Notes under the pieces: model-generated
What the model saw: the letters and a program-made list of their open reading frames with translations, nothing else
What the model was told of the DNA's origin: nothing
The model's database searches: none
Translations under genes and position numbers: made by a program
Part shown: one piece after another, positions 17,115 through 25,470 of the stretch
Position numbering within the stretch: the first letter of the stretch is position 1
Layout: every line of letters begins with the position of its first letter
Assembly: GCA_902788865.1 (NCBI GenBank)
Contig: CADALZ010000030.1
Coordinates: 1-51,814 of the forward strand
Reading direction: 5' to 3'
Source of the DNA: an uncultured Bacteroidales bacterium
GTDB lineage: Bacteria > Bacteroidota > Bacteroidia > Bacteroidales > Bacteroidaceae
Length of the DNA: 51,814 bases

Positions 17115-17179
17115 AACGGGAACGACAACGGGAACATTAACGTTAACGATAACCTTGACGGGGCGGGAACGATAACCTT
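17115..17179. repeat. Imperfect AACGNN hexamer array, left block
   Basis: Successive hexamers read AACGGG, AACGAC, AACGGG, AACATT, AACGTT, AACGAT, AACCTT and GACGGG, then after a 5-bp break AACGAT and AACCTT. A second block lies at 17673-17715. No gene is present between 17089 and 17823; the interval holds these two arrays, the second dyad-array cassette and its promoter. Confidence 0.6.
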
Positions 17180-17349
17180 ACCTTCTTAATTCGCTCGCAA
17201 GAGAGAAAAGACTAATCAATTTCGGGCTCGTTTACTGTCGCGTGAGTGCCTGCGAAAGCCGTTTCAGAAATCAGAGGGGCAAAATATGGCTGTATTTTGA
17301 AGGTTGTCGTAATTATCTGAGGGTCAGATTGGTAGCGCGAAGTGTGGCG

Positions 17350-17665
17350 GTTTTGAGGGCGAAAGAGAAGTGTTAAAAATGTCAAAGAGCATGTTTGAGA
17401 TTGTCAAACAGTGTGTTTGAGGCGGTCAGACATAGTGTTTGGGAGGGTCGGGCATAGTGTTTTGCAGGGCTAAAAACATGAAATAGGCGCCTCAAACATA
17501 CTCTTTGACAATTTTAACAGTTGTGTCTGGGTTGGAAATTAACAGATTTTTGCAGTTTCAGAGGGTAAAAAATTTCTATTTGGAGAGTTTTTCTCTGTCA
17601 AAAGTTTTCATAATTTTCGGGGTCGCAACGGAAGGCGCGAACACTTTGGCACGGTTTTTGCAGGG
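17350..17665 (+). repeat. Dyad-array / sigma-54 promoter cassette, copy 2
   Basis: Units start at 17382, 17404, 17426, 17448, 17470 and 17492, again exactly 22 bp apart. The first two are identical to copy 1 (17404-17420 is TCAAACA-GTG-TGTTTGA). The fourth and fifth are eroded; the sixth (TCAAACATACTCTTTGA) lies in the same place as in copy 1. Short conserved stretches before the array (AAGTGTTAAAAATG) and after it (TTTGACAATTTTAACA) delimit the cassette. The distance from first dyad to promoter is 265 bp, against 263 in copy 1. The similarity stops at the promoter, so it behaves as a portable promoter unit. Confidence 0.7.
17647..17662 (+). promoter_or_regulatory. Sigma-54 (-24/-12) promoter, copy 2
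   Basis: TGGCACG-GTTT-TTGCA is a perfect match to the RpoN consensus. Transcription would start near 17673 and run toward the 3' end of the convergent WYL-regulator gene at 17824, as copy 1 points at the 3' end of the AbiF-family gene. No open frame follows, so a small or antisense RNA is possible. Confidence 0.65.
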
Positions 17666-17672
17666 AGGTACT

Positions 17673-17715
17673 AACGGGAACGGGAAATGCTAACCTCAAC
17701 GATAACGATAACGGG
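17673..17715. repeat. Imperfect AACGNN hexamer array, right block
   Basis: AACGGG twice, a 7-nt break, AACCTC, AACGAT twice and AACGGG. The block begins at the predicted start of the sigma-54-like transcript of copy 2. A perfect 16-bp palindrome, GCAAATAATTATTTGC, lies further on at 17785-17800. Confidence 0.55.
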
Positions 17716-17823
17716 AAATATTGACGATGGCAGTCATCCTCTTCAGTGGGGCGGAGAGCGGATGGCGCTTTGCACTCCTCACTTGCAAATAATTATTTGC
17801 GTTTCATGCTTGACATAAGCTGT

Positions 17824-18711
17824 TTAACGTGCCGTGGCGTTGTCGATGTACTCCTTGAAGCTGTCGGGCGCAATGACCTCTATGTCGTCTTTCAGTCCCT
17901 TGACAAAGCGTCCGATGCCCAAGAAACTGCACACGGGCATGGCAAGTCGCCAGCGGCTGTCGTCGGTCTGCGACAGATATTGCTCGGCATCGGGGAATTC
18001 TTCTACGAGGATTGTCGACGACAGCCGTCCCATGCTCAGCTCTACGGTCTGCGGATTTTCCGACGAGAACATGAAGACGTCGGTGAACATCTGCTTGTGG
18101 CGGTCGGCATAGCTCCACCTGAGGTCGATGAGCTCGACGCTCTCCATGCGCGAGAGCTTGAACGTCTTGCACTGCTCGGACGCCAGCTCGTAGCAGCGCA
18201 CCTCGTTGTTGTTGTTCATCAGCATGAAGGGCTCCACTATGCGGTCTGTCTTCGTGTTGCTGTGGTTTGAGCGGTAGCCGCAAATCTTTATCATCTGCTC
18301 GAACTTTATAGCCTCGTAGATGACCGACACATTGTTGGCATGCTGCTCCCTGAGGCGCACGTCCTCTATGATGTTGAAGTCGTAGAATCGCTCCAGCTTC
18401 TGCTTTATGGTGCGCACCTGCGGCGTTTTGTCGTCGGCACCCTCTATGAGGTGTCGCAGGAAGATAGCCTCGTCTTCGGTAAAGTCGAGCATGGTGAACA
18501 GCTTTCTGAAGAACGGCGAGCGCCGGTCGATATGATAGTAGCGTCCGCGCTTCTCGAAACGGAAGTCGCTGAAACGCAGGAAATCGAAGTAATAATACAG
18601 GTTTCGCCGCGAGATGTGCAGCCGTTCGCACAGCTCATCCACCGTGTAGGTCCTGTTTTCGGCAAGCATGAGAATGAGGTCGAGCTCGCGTTGCAGTTTG
18701 TCGTGTCGCAT
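17824..18711 (-). CDS. WYL-domain transcriptional regulator
   Basis: This 295-residue protein has an N-terminal helix-turn-helix (TVDELCERLHISRRNLYYYFDFLR, about 22-45) followed by a WYL-type ligand-binding region and a C-terminal WCX-like segment. Such regulators sense nucleotides, nucleic-acid fragments or DNA damage and often control stress or defence genes. Its target is not evident. It lies 26 bp upstream-to-downstream of rnhB on the same strand and may be co-transcribed with it. The start MRHDKLQREL fits the usual helix before the HTH. Confidence 0.8.
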   Translation of the reverse strand: MRHDKLQRELDLILMLAENRTYTVDELCERLHISRRNLYYYFDFLRFSDFRFEKRGRYYHIDRRSPFFRKLFTMLDFTEDEAIFLRHLIEGADDKTPQVRTIKQKLERFYDFNIIEDVRLREQHANNVSVIYEAIKFEQMIKICGYRSNHSNTKTDRIVEPFMLMNNNNEVRCYELASEQCKTFKLSRMESVELIDLRWSYADRHKQMFTDVFMFSSENPQTVELSMGRLSSTILVEEFPDAEQYLSQTDDSRWRLAMPVCSFLGIGRFVKGLKDDIEVIAPDSFKEYIDNATAR

Positions 18712-18737
18712 GATGATGTGTTTTTGAAGTTGTGATG

Positions 18738-19382
18738 TTATTCCCCGAAGTCGAAAGTCAGTTCCTGCGGCGGCAGCAGCGTGAACGTGCGCCGGTGCAG
18801 CGGCGACGGTCCGTAGAGCCTGATTGCATCGCGGTGCGCCTTCGTGGGATAGCCCTTGTTGTGCTGCCAGTCGTAGCAGGGATAGCGTTCAGCCTGCTCA
18901 AGCATGTATTCGTCGCGGTGAGTCTTGGCAAGTATCGACGCAGCAGCAATGGAGAGATACTTGCCGTCGCCCTTCACGATAGTGGTATGCGGCAGCGGCG
19001 TGGCGGCGCGACGGATGCCGTCAGCCAGCAACGGGCAGTAGCTGCGGAAGCGGTTGCCGTCGACGATGACCGCCTCGGGACGCACGCTGAGACCGTCGAG
19101 CGCACGGTGCATGGCGAGGATTGACGCATTGAGAATGTTCATCCTGTCGATTTCCTCAGCCGTTACAATGCCCACAGCCCACGCTACGGCATCGCGCTCT
19201 ATGACACGGCGCAACGCCGCACGGCGCTTTTCCGACAACTGCTTCGAGTCGTTGAGGTCGGCGTTACGATAGTCGTCGGGCAAGATGACGGCAGCAGCAT
19301 AGACACTGCCTGCCAGACAGCCGCGACCAGCCTCGTCGCAGCCTGCCTCTACCTTATTAAAATAATAATGATTTTCCAGCAT
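18738..19382 (-). CDS. rnhB: Ribonuclease HII
   Basis: This 214-residue enzyme cleaves the RNA strand of RNA-DNA hybrids and removes single ribonucleotides from DNA. The signature GCDEAGRGCLAGSVYAAAV gives catalytic D16 and E17; further acidic residues lie in VIVDGNR and the KGDGKYLSIAAASILAKTHRD block. The length is normal. A -7 box TAACTTTG is present at 19449-19442 on the minus strand with an imperfect -33 element. Confidence 0.95.
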   Translation of the reverse strand: MLENHYYFNKVEAGCDEAGRGCLAGSVYAAAVILPDDYRNADLNDSKQLSEKRRAALRRVIERDAVAWAVGIVTAEEIDRMNILNASILAMHRALDGLSVRPEAVIVDGNRFRSYCPLLADGIRRAATPLPHTTIVKGDGKYLSIAAASILAKTHRDEYMLEQAERYPCYDWQHNKGYPTKAHRDAIRLYGPSPLHRRTFTLLPPQELTFDFGE

Positions 19383-19592
19383 CGTCTTTCGTTTTTAGTT
19401 ATAAGCAGCATCGTCTGCAATCGCAGGCGGATGTCTGACTGCAAAGTTAACATTTACTGCGGAAATGACAACCAAAAGTCTTAACATTTGTAAAAATAAG
19501 GCGATTTTTAACGAAAATAATCAGAAAACGAACCTTTTGTGCACGAAACTGGGTCGAAAACAAGAAATACGAACATAAAAACCATAAGAAAC

Positions 19593-19907
19593 ATGAAACA
19601 CGAAATGACTATTCGCATGGATGCTCAAGGAGCAAACAGCATGATGAAAACACTGGCGGCAATGCTCAGACTGATTGTTGCACCCCTGCTGTGGCTGCAA
19701 GACTACTACTCGGCATGCCTGAACGACGACAGCGAGGGCAACAGCAGGCGCACGGCACGCAAGCTGAGCATGAAAGAGACACTGCAACTGCTGCACGTGC
19801 AGGTGGCATTCCTGTTTGCCGTCTTCCCCGTGAGCTGTCCGCTGCTGCTGCGCGCAGTGTTCACAGCATGGTTTGTCATGACACTGAGAAGCGTAAAAAA
19901 TATATAA
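19593..19907 (+). CDS. Small hypothetical membrane protein
   Basis: This 104-residue protein starts MKHEMTIRMDAQG; an in-frame ATG at 19539 would add 18 residues. Two hydrophobic stretches (about 21-38, TLAAMLRLIVAPLLWL, and 67-95, VQVAFLFAVFPVSCPLLL) suggest membrane association around a charged middle (DDSEGNSRRTARKLSM). No family is recognised. Codon use resembles its neighbours, which supports a real gene, but no function can be given. Confidence 0.5.
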   Translation: MKHEMTIRMDAQGANSMMKTLAAMLRLIVAPLLWLQDYYSACLNDDSEGNSRRTARKLSMKETLQLLHVQVAFLFAVFPVSCPLLLRAVFTAWFVMTLRSVKNI

Positions 19908-19997
19908 ATAAATGTGCAGAAACATAGCCACACGACACCATAAAAAGCACAAAACAGCACAAAAATGAAAAAATAATGGTGCAAAACAGCCAAAAAC

Positions 19998-20028
19998 TTT
20001 GCTGTCTAAGAAAAAAATACTACCTTTG
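19998..20028 (+). promoter_or_regulatory. Bacteroidetes-type promoter of the small-protein/sdh operon
   Basis: TTTG (19998-20001), a 19-bp spacer and TACCTTTG (20021-20028) match the -33/-7 consensus. The first gene starts at 20074. Confidence 0.75.
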
Positions 20029-20073
20029 TCGTTCAAAAAGACATTTATAAAAAATTAAAAATATCAAAACATT

Positions 20074-20292
20074 ATGAACGCACTGTTAGGATTTATATGC
20101 TTTTTCGCAGTGGCACTGATAGGCTGGGCCATTGCCGAACTGAAAGGAAAGGCAGACAACTATGTAGAAAACACCGACGAACAGAAAGCCATGCAGACCT
20201 TCCTTGACAACCAGCGCAAGGGCGGGTATGAGGAGATGAGCATACGCGACGTAGTGAAAAGCATTTCTACAAAAGGCTTCTCTGCACTGTAA
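20074..20292 (+). CDS. Small single-span membrane protein upstream of sdhC
   Basis: This 72-residue protein has one N-terminal hydrophobic segment (GFICFFAVALIGWAIAEL, about 6-23) and a charged, probably cytoplasmic tail ending ISTKGFSAL. It has its own clear promoter and lies 73 bp before sdhC on the same strand. No named family is recognised. It may be an accessory or unrelated gene sharing the promoter of the fumarate reductase operon. Confidence 0.65.
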   Translation: MNALLGFICFFAVALIGWAIAELKGKADNYVENTDEQKAMQTFLDNQRKGGYEEMSIRDVVKSISTKGFSAL

Positions 20293-20365
20293 GACAGGCA
20301 GGATGCCGCAGAAAACAGCAACAGAAAAAACTTAACTTAATAATAATTTAAAAACAAGAACACTT

Positions 20366-21061
20366 ATGTGGTTATGTAATTCATCTATCGGAAGAAAAGT
20401 AATCATGTCTGTAACAGGCATCGCACTTATCCTCTTCCTGACGTTCCACTGCTGTATGAACGTCGTTGCCCTCATCTCAGGAGAGGCATACAACATGATT
20501 TGTGAATTGCTCGGAGCCAACTGGTATGCCGTAGCGGCAACACTCGGACTGGCAGCCCTCGCAGTCATTCACATTGTCTATGCTTTTCTGCTCACAATGC
20601 AGAACCGTCGCGCACGCGGTACAGAACGCTATGCCGTAACCGACAAACCTGCAAAAGTTGAGTGGGCTTCTCAGAACATGCTCGTGCTCGGCATCATCAT
20701 TCTGCTGGGTCTCGTGCTTCATCTTTTCAACTTCTGGTACAACATGATGTTTGCCGAAATATTCCACATCGCAGACCCTCTGGGCAACCCTGCCGACGGC
20801 TTCGGATACATTAAGCAGACATTCTCTAATCCCGTATATGTAGTGCTCTACATTATCTGGATTGCTGCCATCTGGTTCCACCTCTCACACGGTTTCTGGA
20901 GCGCTATGCACACTCTCGGATGGAACGGCAAGACATGGTTCTGCCGCTGGAAAATGATAGGACTGGTTTACACTACACTTCTCATGCTCGGATTCTTAGT
21001 TGTTGTCCTGGCATTCGCTTTCGGCTGCGCACCATCACTGTGCTGCGGACAATGCTGCTAA
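20366..21061 (+). CDS. sdhC: Succinate dehydrogenase/fumarate reductase cytochrome b subunit
   Basis: This 231-residue membrane anchor of a type B succinate:quinone oxidoreductase has five hydrophobic segments. Histidines suited to bind two b-hemes include H28, H69, H119, H172 and H182. It hands electrons between menaquinol and the flavoprotein-iron-sulfur pair encoded next, and in Prevotella and Bacteroides the complex works as fumarate reductase in anaerobic succinate formation. The C-terminus is Cys-rich (GCAPSLCCGQCC), an unusual tail. Spacing to the flavoprotein gene is 45 bp. Confidence 0.93.
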   Translation: MWLCNSSIGRKVIMSVTGIALILFLTFHCCMNVVALISGEAYNMICELLGANWYAVAATLGLAALAVIHIVYAFLLTMQNRRARGTERYAVTDKPAKVEWASQNMLVLGIIILLGLVLHLFNFWYNMMFAEIFHIADPLGNPADGFGYIKQTFSNPVYVVLYIIWIAAIWFHLSHGFWSAMHTLGWNGKTWFCRWKMIGLVYTTLLMLGFLVVVLAFAFGCAPSLCCGQCC

Positions 21062-21106
21062 CAGGCTAACGGAGTAAACACTCACAAACTAAAAAAATTA
21101 CAGAAA

Positions 21107-23089
21107 ATGACAAAAGTATTAGATTCAAAAATTCCTGCCGGACCAGTGGCAGAGAAATGGAAAGAATATAAAGCTCACCAGCGACTCGTAAACCCAAAGA
21201 ACAAACTGAAACTCGACGTCATTGTCGTAGGTACAGGTCTTGCCGGAGCATCTGCCGCAGCATCGCTCGGCGAAATGGGATTCAACGTTATCAACCTTTG
21301 CATTCAGGACTCACCTCGCCGCGCACACTCCATCGCAGCACAGGGCGGTATCAACGCAGCAAAATGCTACCAGAACGACGGCGACTCAATATACCGTCTG
21401 TTTTACGATACTGTGAAGGGTGGAGACTACCGTGCACGCGAAGCTAACGTATATCGACTGGCAGAAGTATCAAACAACATCATCGACCAGTGCGTGGCAC
21501 AGGGCGTGCCTTTCGCACGCGAGTACGGCGGCATGCTTGCCAACCGCTCATTCGGCGGAGCACAGGTAAGCCGTACATTCTACGCTAAGGGACAGACAGG
21601 ACAGCAGTTGCTGCTCGGTGCTTACTCATCACTGTCATGTCAGGTAGAAGCAGGAAAGGTAAAGCTCTACACACGCTACGAAATGGAAGACGTAGTAATA
21701 GTAGACGGACGCGCACGCGGTATCATCGCAAAAGACCTGACAACAGGAAAGCTCGTACGCTTCTCGGCTAACGCTGTAGTAATAGCAACAGGTGGATACG
21801 GAAACACTTACTTCCTCTCTACCAACGCTATGGGATGTAACTGTACGGCTGCCGTTCAGTGCTACCGCAAGGGAGCAATGTTTGCTAACCCATCATACGT
21901 ACAGATTCACCCGACATGTATCCCTGTACACGGCGACAAGCAGTCGAAACTGACACTGATGTCGGAGTCGCTGCGTAACGACGGACGTATCTGGGTACCA
22001 AAGAAGATAGAAGATGCTAAGGCACTGCAGGCTGGAACAAAGCAGGGATGGGAAATTCCGGAAGAAGACCGCGACTACTATCTCGAGCGCCGCTATCCGG
22101 CATTCGGAAACCTCGTGCCTCGCGACGTGGCATCACGTGCCGCTAAGGAGCGCTGCGACGCTGGCTTTGGCGTAAACAACACCGGTCTGGCTGTGTTCCT
22201 CGACTTCTCTGAATCAATCAACCGTCTCGGTATCGACCAGATTATGCAACGCTACGGCAACCTCTTCGAGATGTACGAAGAAATCACAGACGTATTCCCC
22301 GGCAAGCTTGCCAACGAGATAAACGGCGAGAAATATTACTATCCGATGATGATTTATCCTGCTATCCACTACACTATGGGTGGTATCTGGGTAGATTATG
22401 AGTTGCAGACCTCAGTGAAGGGCCTCTTCGCTATCGGTGAGTGCAACTTCTCAGATCATGGTGCCAACCGTCTGGGTGCTTCTGCTTTGATGCAGGGCTT
22501 GGCAGATGGCTACTTCGTACTGCCTTATACTATCCAGAACTATTTGGCCGATCAGATCACCGTGCCACGCTTCTCTACCGACCTGCCTGAATTTGAGGAA
22601 GCAGAGAAGGCTGTAGCTGCTAAGATAGACCGCCTGATGAATATCCATGGCAAGAGCTCTGTAGATTCTATCCACAAGGAGCTGGGCCACATCATGTGGG
22701 AATATGTAGGCATGGGCCGCACAGAAGAAGGTCTGAAGATTGGCTTGAAGAAACTTGACGAGGTGCGTAAGAAGTTTGAGACCGACTTGTTCATCCCTGG
22801 CTCTAAGGAAGGTATGAACGTGGAGCTTGACAAGGCTATCCGTCTGGATGACTTCATCACCATGGGCAAGCTGATTGCTTACGATGCACTGAACCGCAAC
22901 GAGAGCTGCGGTGGTCACTTCCGCGAGGAGTACCAGACCGAAGAAGGCGAGGCTAAGCGTGACGATGAGAACTACTTCTATGTAGCATGCTGGGAATACA
23001 AGGGCTCAGACGACATTCAGCCAGAATTGCTGAAAGAGCCATTGGTTTACGAAGCCATCAAGGTACAGACCCGTAACTACAAGAGCTAA
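21107..23089 (+). CDS. sdhA: Succinate dehydrogenase/fumarate reductase flavoprotein
   Basis: This 660-residue flavoprotein has a dinucleotide-binding motif [11 protein letters not shown] near 40-50 and the [10 protein letters not shown] segment with H74, the expected covalent FAD site. The conserved [12 protein letters not shown] and [21 protein letters not shown]-type blocks are present. It interconverts fumarate and succinate at the cytoplasmic face of the membrane complex. Codon choice changes sharply near 22320-22400: the first two thirds favour GGA, GCA, ATA and GAC, the last third GGC, GCT, ATC and GAT. The reading frame and protein remain intact across the change. Confidence 0.95.
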   Translation: MTKVLDSKIPAGPVAEKWKEYKAHQRLVNPKNKLKLDVIVVGTGLAGASAAASLGEMGFNVINLCIQDSPRRAHSIAAQGGINAAKCYQNDGDSIYRLFYDTVKGGDYRAREANVYRLAEVSNNIIDQCVAQGVPFAREYGGMLANRSFGGAQVSRTFYAKGQTGQQLLLGAYSSLSCQVEAGKVKLYTRYEMEDVVIVDGRARGIIAKDLTTGKLVRFSANAVVIATGGYGNTYFLSTNAMGCNCTAAVQCYRKGAMFANPSYVQIHPTCIPVHGDKQSKLTLMSESLRNDGRIWVPKKIEDAKALQAGTKQGWEIPEEDRDYYLERRYPAFGNLVPRDVASRAAKERCDAGFGVNNTGLAVFLDFSESINRLGIDQIMQRYGNLFEMYEEITDVFPGKLANEINGEKYYYPMMIYPAIHYTMGGIWVDYELQTSVKGLFAIGECNFSDHGANRLGASALMQGLADGYFVLPYTIQNYLADQITVPRFSTDLPEFEEAEKAVAAKIDRLMNIHGKSSVDSIHKELGHIMWEYVGMGRTEEGLKIGLKKLDEVRKKFETDLFIPGSKEGMNVELDKAIRLDDFITMGKLIAYDALNRNESCGGHFREEYQTEEGEAKRDDENYFYVACWEYKGSDDIQPELLKEPLVYEAIKVQTRNYKS

Positions 23090-23122
23090 TCAGGAGGTTG
23101 AACATTTAAAGAACTAAAAACT

Positions 23123-23878
23123 ATGGATAAAAATATATCATTTAAACTGAGAGTTTGGCGTCAGAATGGCCCTAAGGAGAAAGGGCACTTCGACGAGTTC
23201 CAGATGAAAGACATCCCTGGTGATACCTCTTTGTTGGAGATGCTTGACATCCTCAATGAGATGCTGGTAAGCGAAGGCAAGGAACCAGTGGTGTTTGATC
23301 ACGACTGCCGTGAGGGTATCTGCGGCATGTGCTCACTCTACATCAACGGTCATCCACACGGACCTGCTACAGGTGCCACTACCTGCCAGATCTACATGCG
23401 TCGCTTCAAGGATGGTGACACTATCACCATTGAGCCTTGGCGTTCTGCTGCATTCCCTGTGATCAAGGACTTGATGGTAGATCGTACGGCATTCGATAAG
23501 ATCATGCAGGCTGGTGGTTATGTCAGCGTGCGTACAGGTGCTCCACAGGATGCTAACGCTATCCTTATCCCTAAGGACATCGCAGACGAGGCTATGGACG
23601 CTGCTGCCTGCATCGGCTGTGGCGCTTGCGTAGCTGCATGTAAGAATGGTTCTGCTATGCTGTTCGTCTCTTCTAAGGTGACACAGCTCAACTTGCTCCC
23701 ACAGGGCAAGCCAGAGGCTCTGCGCCGTGCTAAGGCTATGCTGAGCAAGATGGATGAGCTGGGCTTTGGTAACTGTACCAATACCCGTGCCTGCGAAGCT
23801 GAGTGCCCAAAGAACGAGTCAATCATCAACATCGCTCACTTGAACCGCGACTTCATCTGGGCTAAGCTGAAAGACTAA
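23123..23878 (+). CDS. sdhB: Succinate dehydrogenase/fumarate reductase iron-sulfur subunit
   Basis: This 251-residue protein carries the three-cluster electron wire. [2Fe-2S] ligands are C62, C67, C70 and C88; the second motif C163-x2-C166-x2-C169-x3-C173 and the third set around C218, C224 and C228 hold the other two clusters. It links the flavoprotein to the cytochrome b subunit. It lies 33 bp after sdhA and ends at a shared terminator. Its codon use matches the right-hand part of the window. Confidence 0.95.
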   Translation: MDKNISFKLRVWRQNGPKEKGHFDEFQMKDIPGDTSLLEMLDILNEMLVSEGKEPVVFDHDCREGICGMCSLYINGHPHGPATGATTCQIYMRRFKDGDTITIEPWRSAAFPVIKDLMVDRTAFDKIMQAGGYVSVRTGAPQDANAILIPKDIADEAMDAAACIGCGACVAACKNGSAMLFVSSKVTQLNLLPQGKPEALRRAKAMLSKMDELGFGNCTNTRACEAECPKNESIINIAHLNRDFIWAKLKD

Positions 23879-23903
23879 GACACCTTATTAATATATAAGG
23901 ACG

Positions 23904-23940
23904 CTGCCCTGCAAGGTTTCTTGCAGGGCAGTTTATTTTA
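23904..23940 (+). terminator. Terminator between sdhB and dprA
   Basis: A perfect 11-bp stem, CTGCCCTGCAA (23904-23914) with TTGCAGGGCAG (23921-23931), has a 6-nt loop and is followed by TTTATTTTA. It lies between convergent genes. Confidence 0.8.
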
Positions 23941-25038
23941 GAGCAGCCTATACACCCCACCTACCATGGCACGCACCACGCCCTTCATCTCCAGCTGGAA
24001 GAGTATCGTACTCATCTGACTAAAGGGGAGGTCTGTCAGCATCACAAGGGCATTTACTTGAAGGTCGCCACGACTGCGAAGCACCTCTACCACCTTGCTT
24101 TCTTCAGGTGAGAGGTCAGGGAAAATCTCTCGCTGCACGCCTTGCTGCTTCTTCTCAGTACTTTCCCAACCCATTGCCTTCACAAAATCCTCAGCATTAC
24201 TGATAAGAGCCGCCTTATTGTCACGTATCAGTTGGTTGGAGCCAACAGAGGCTGAATCCTTCACACGCCCAGGCACCGCAAAACAGTCGCGCCCATAGCC
24301 AACAGCCAAATCAGCCGTGATAAGCGACCCACCCTTTTCAGCACTTTCCACCACGATAGTGGCATCTGCCATGCCTGCCACGATACGATTCCGGCAGACG
24401 AAGTTAAAAGGGTCTGGATTAGTTTCTGATAGAAATTCCGTGAGCAATCCACCTTCTTGAAGCATCTCTATAGCCGTCTGTCTATGCTGATAGGGATAGA
24501 TACGATCAAGCCCATGCGCCAAAACGCCCACCGTTGGGAGCGCATGCTTAAGAGCTTCCCTATGGGCATGGATATCTATGCCATAAGCCAAGCCACTAAC
24601 CACCAACACATCAGGACAGAGCGTAGCCAGATCTTGCAGAAAATCGGCACAAAACTGCTTCCCGTAATCCGTGGCACGACGTGTGCCTACCATAGAGATC
24701 ACATGAAGCCGATTGAGATCGGCCTTCCCCTTAAAGAAGAGCACAATAGGTGCATCGTCACATTCACGTAGGCGGGCAGGATAAGCCTCATCCAGTAAAG
24801 TTAGGCATGTGAGATGATTCTTTTCCACAAAGGCCAATTCACGCTCTGCACGCTCGAAAGCCTGTGGCGCATCTAATGCCTCTATCACACGGGAAGTAGC
24901 CTCTGGAACCAGATCGGGAATTTCTTTTCGATGTTCAAACACTGCCTGGGCACTGCCCAAAGCATCTACCAAACGCTTGGCGCCACGATGCCCTATACCA
25001 GGGCATTGCGCCAGCGCAATGCTGTAATACGCTTCCAT
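23938..25038 (-). CDS. dprA: DNA-processing protein DprA
   Basis: This 366-residue protein loads RecA on incoming single-stranded DNA in natural transformation and is widespread even where competence is unknown. The Rossmann-like core shows SMVGTRRATDYGKQF and VSGLAYGIDIHAHREAL. The C-terminal winged helix (about 305-366) has LPFSQMSTILFQLEMKGVV. An N-terminal helix-hairpin-like segment (CPGIGHRGAKRLVDALG) is also present. Full length. The short gap to the thioesterase gene (27 bp) suggests a shared transcript with the genes upstream. Confidence 0.93.
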   Translation of the reverse strand: MEAYYSIALAQCPGIGHRGAKRLVDALGSAQAVFEHRKEIPDLVPEATSRVIEALDAPQAFERAERELAFVEKNHLTCLTLLDEAYPARLRECDDAPIVLFFKGKADLNRLHVISMVGTRRATDYGKQFCADFLQDLATLCPDVLVVSGLAYGIDIHAHREALKHALPTVGVLAHGLDRIYPYQHRQTAIEMLQEGGLLTEFLSETNPDPFNFVCRNRIVAGMADATIVVESAEKGGSLITADLAVGYGRDCFAVPGRVKDSASVGSNQLIRDNKAALISNAEDFVKAMGWESTEKKQQGVQREIFPDLSPEESKVVEVLRSRGDLQVNALVMLTDLPFSQMSTILFQLEMKGVVRAMVGGVYRLL

Positions 25039-25065
25039 AGTTTTATCGTATTGTAATAAAAATGA

Positions 25066-25470
25066 TTAGTCTAAATAAGGGGCGAAAATAGGGTCGAACA
25101 TGGTTGGCTCTGCCAATCTGCCGTTTACCAAGCAAACCACCTCCACCACTCCCTTCAGGCAGATTTTATTGTCCGACTTGCGAAAGATGTCCTGATAGAA
25201 GACATATTTGATGCCTTCACGCTTCAGTGCCAACTTGCTCACGAACACATCGCCACCACGCAGTGGGGTCTTAAAACTCAGCATGATACGTGCCACAACG
25301 GCATCGATGCCTTGATCATGAAACTGGGAGAAGCTGGGAGCACCCGTAGAGAGCAGAAACTCATGACGGGTATGTTCCAGATAATGCTGATAGTTGGCAT
25401 TGTTCACAATGCCTTGAACGTCGCACTCATAGTCGCTTGCTTTCATTTCGAGTTCGTACACGTAGTTCAT
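25066..25470 (-). CDS. Acyl-CoA thioesterase, 4HBT hot-dog family
   Basis: This 134-residue hot-dog protein has the YbgC/4HBT signature with D17 in YECDVQGIVNNANYQHYLE. It hydrolyses acyl-CoA or acyl-ACP; the chain-length preference is not visible. The start overlaps the stop of the U32 peptidase gene by one base, so the two are probably translationally coupled. Confidence 0.88.
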   Translation of the reverse strand: MNYVYELEMKASDYECDVQGIVNNANYQHYLEHTRHEFLLSTGAPSFSQFHDQGIDAVVARIMLSFKTPLRGGDVFVSKLALKREGIKYVFYQDIFRKSDNKICLKGVVEVVCLVNGRLAEPTMFDPIFAPYLD

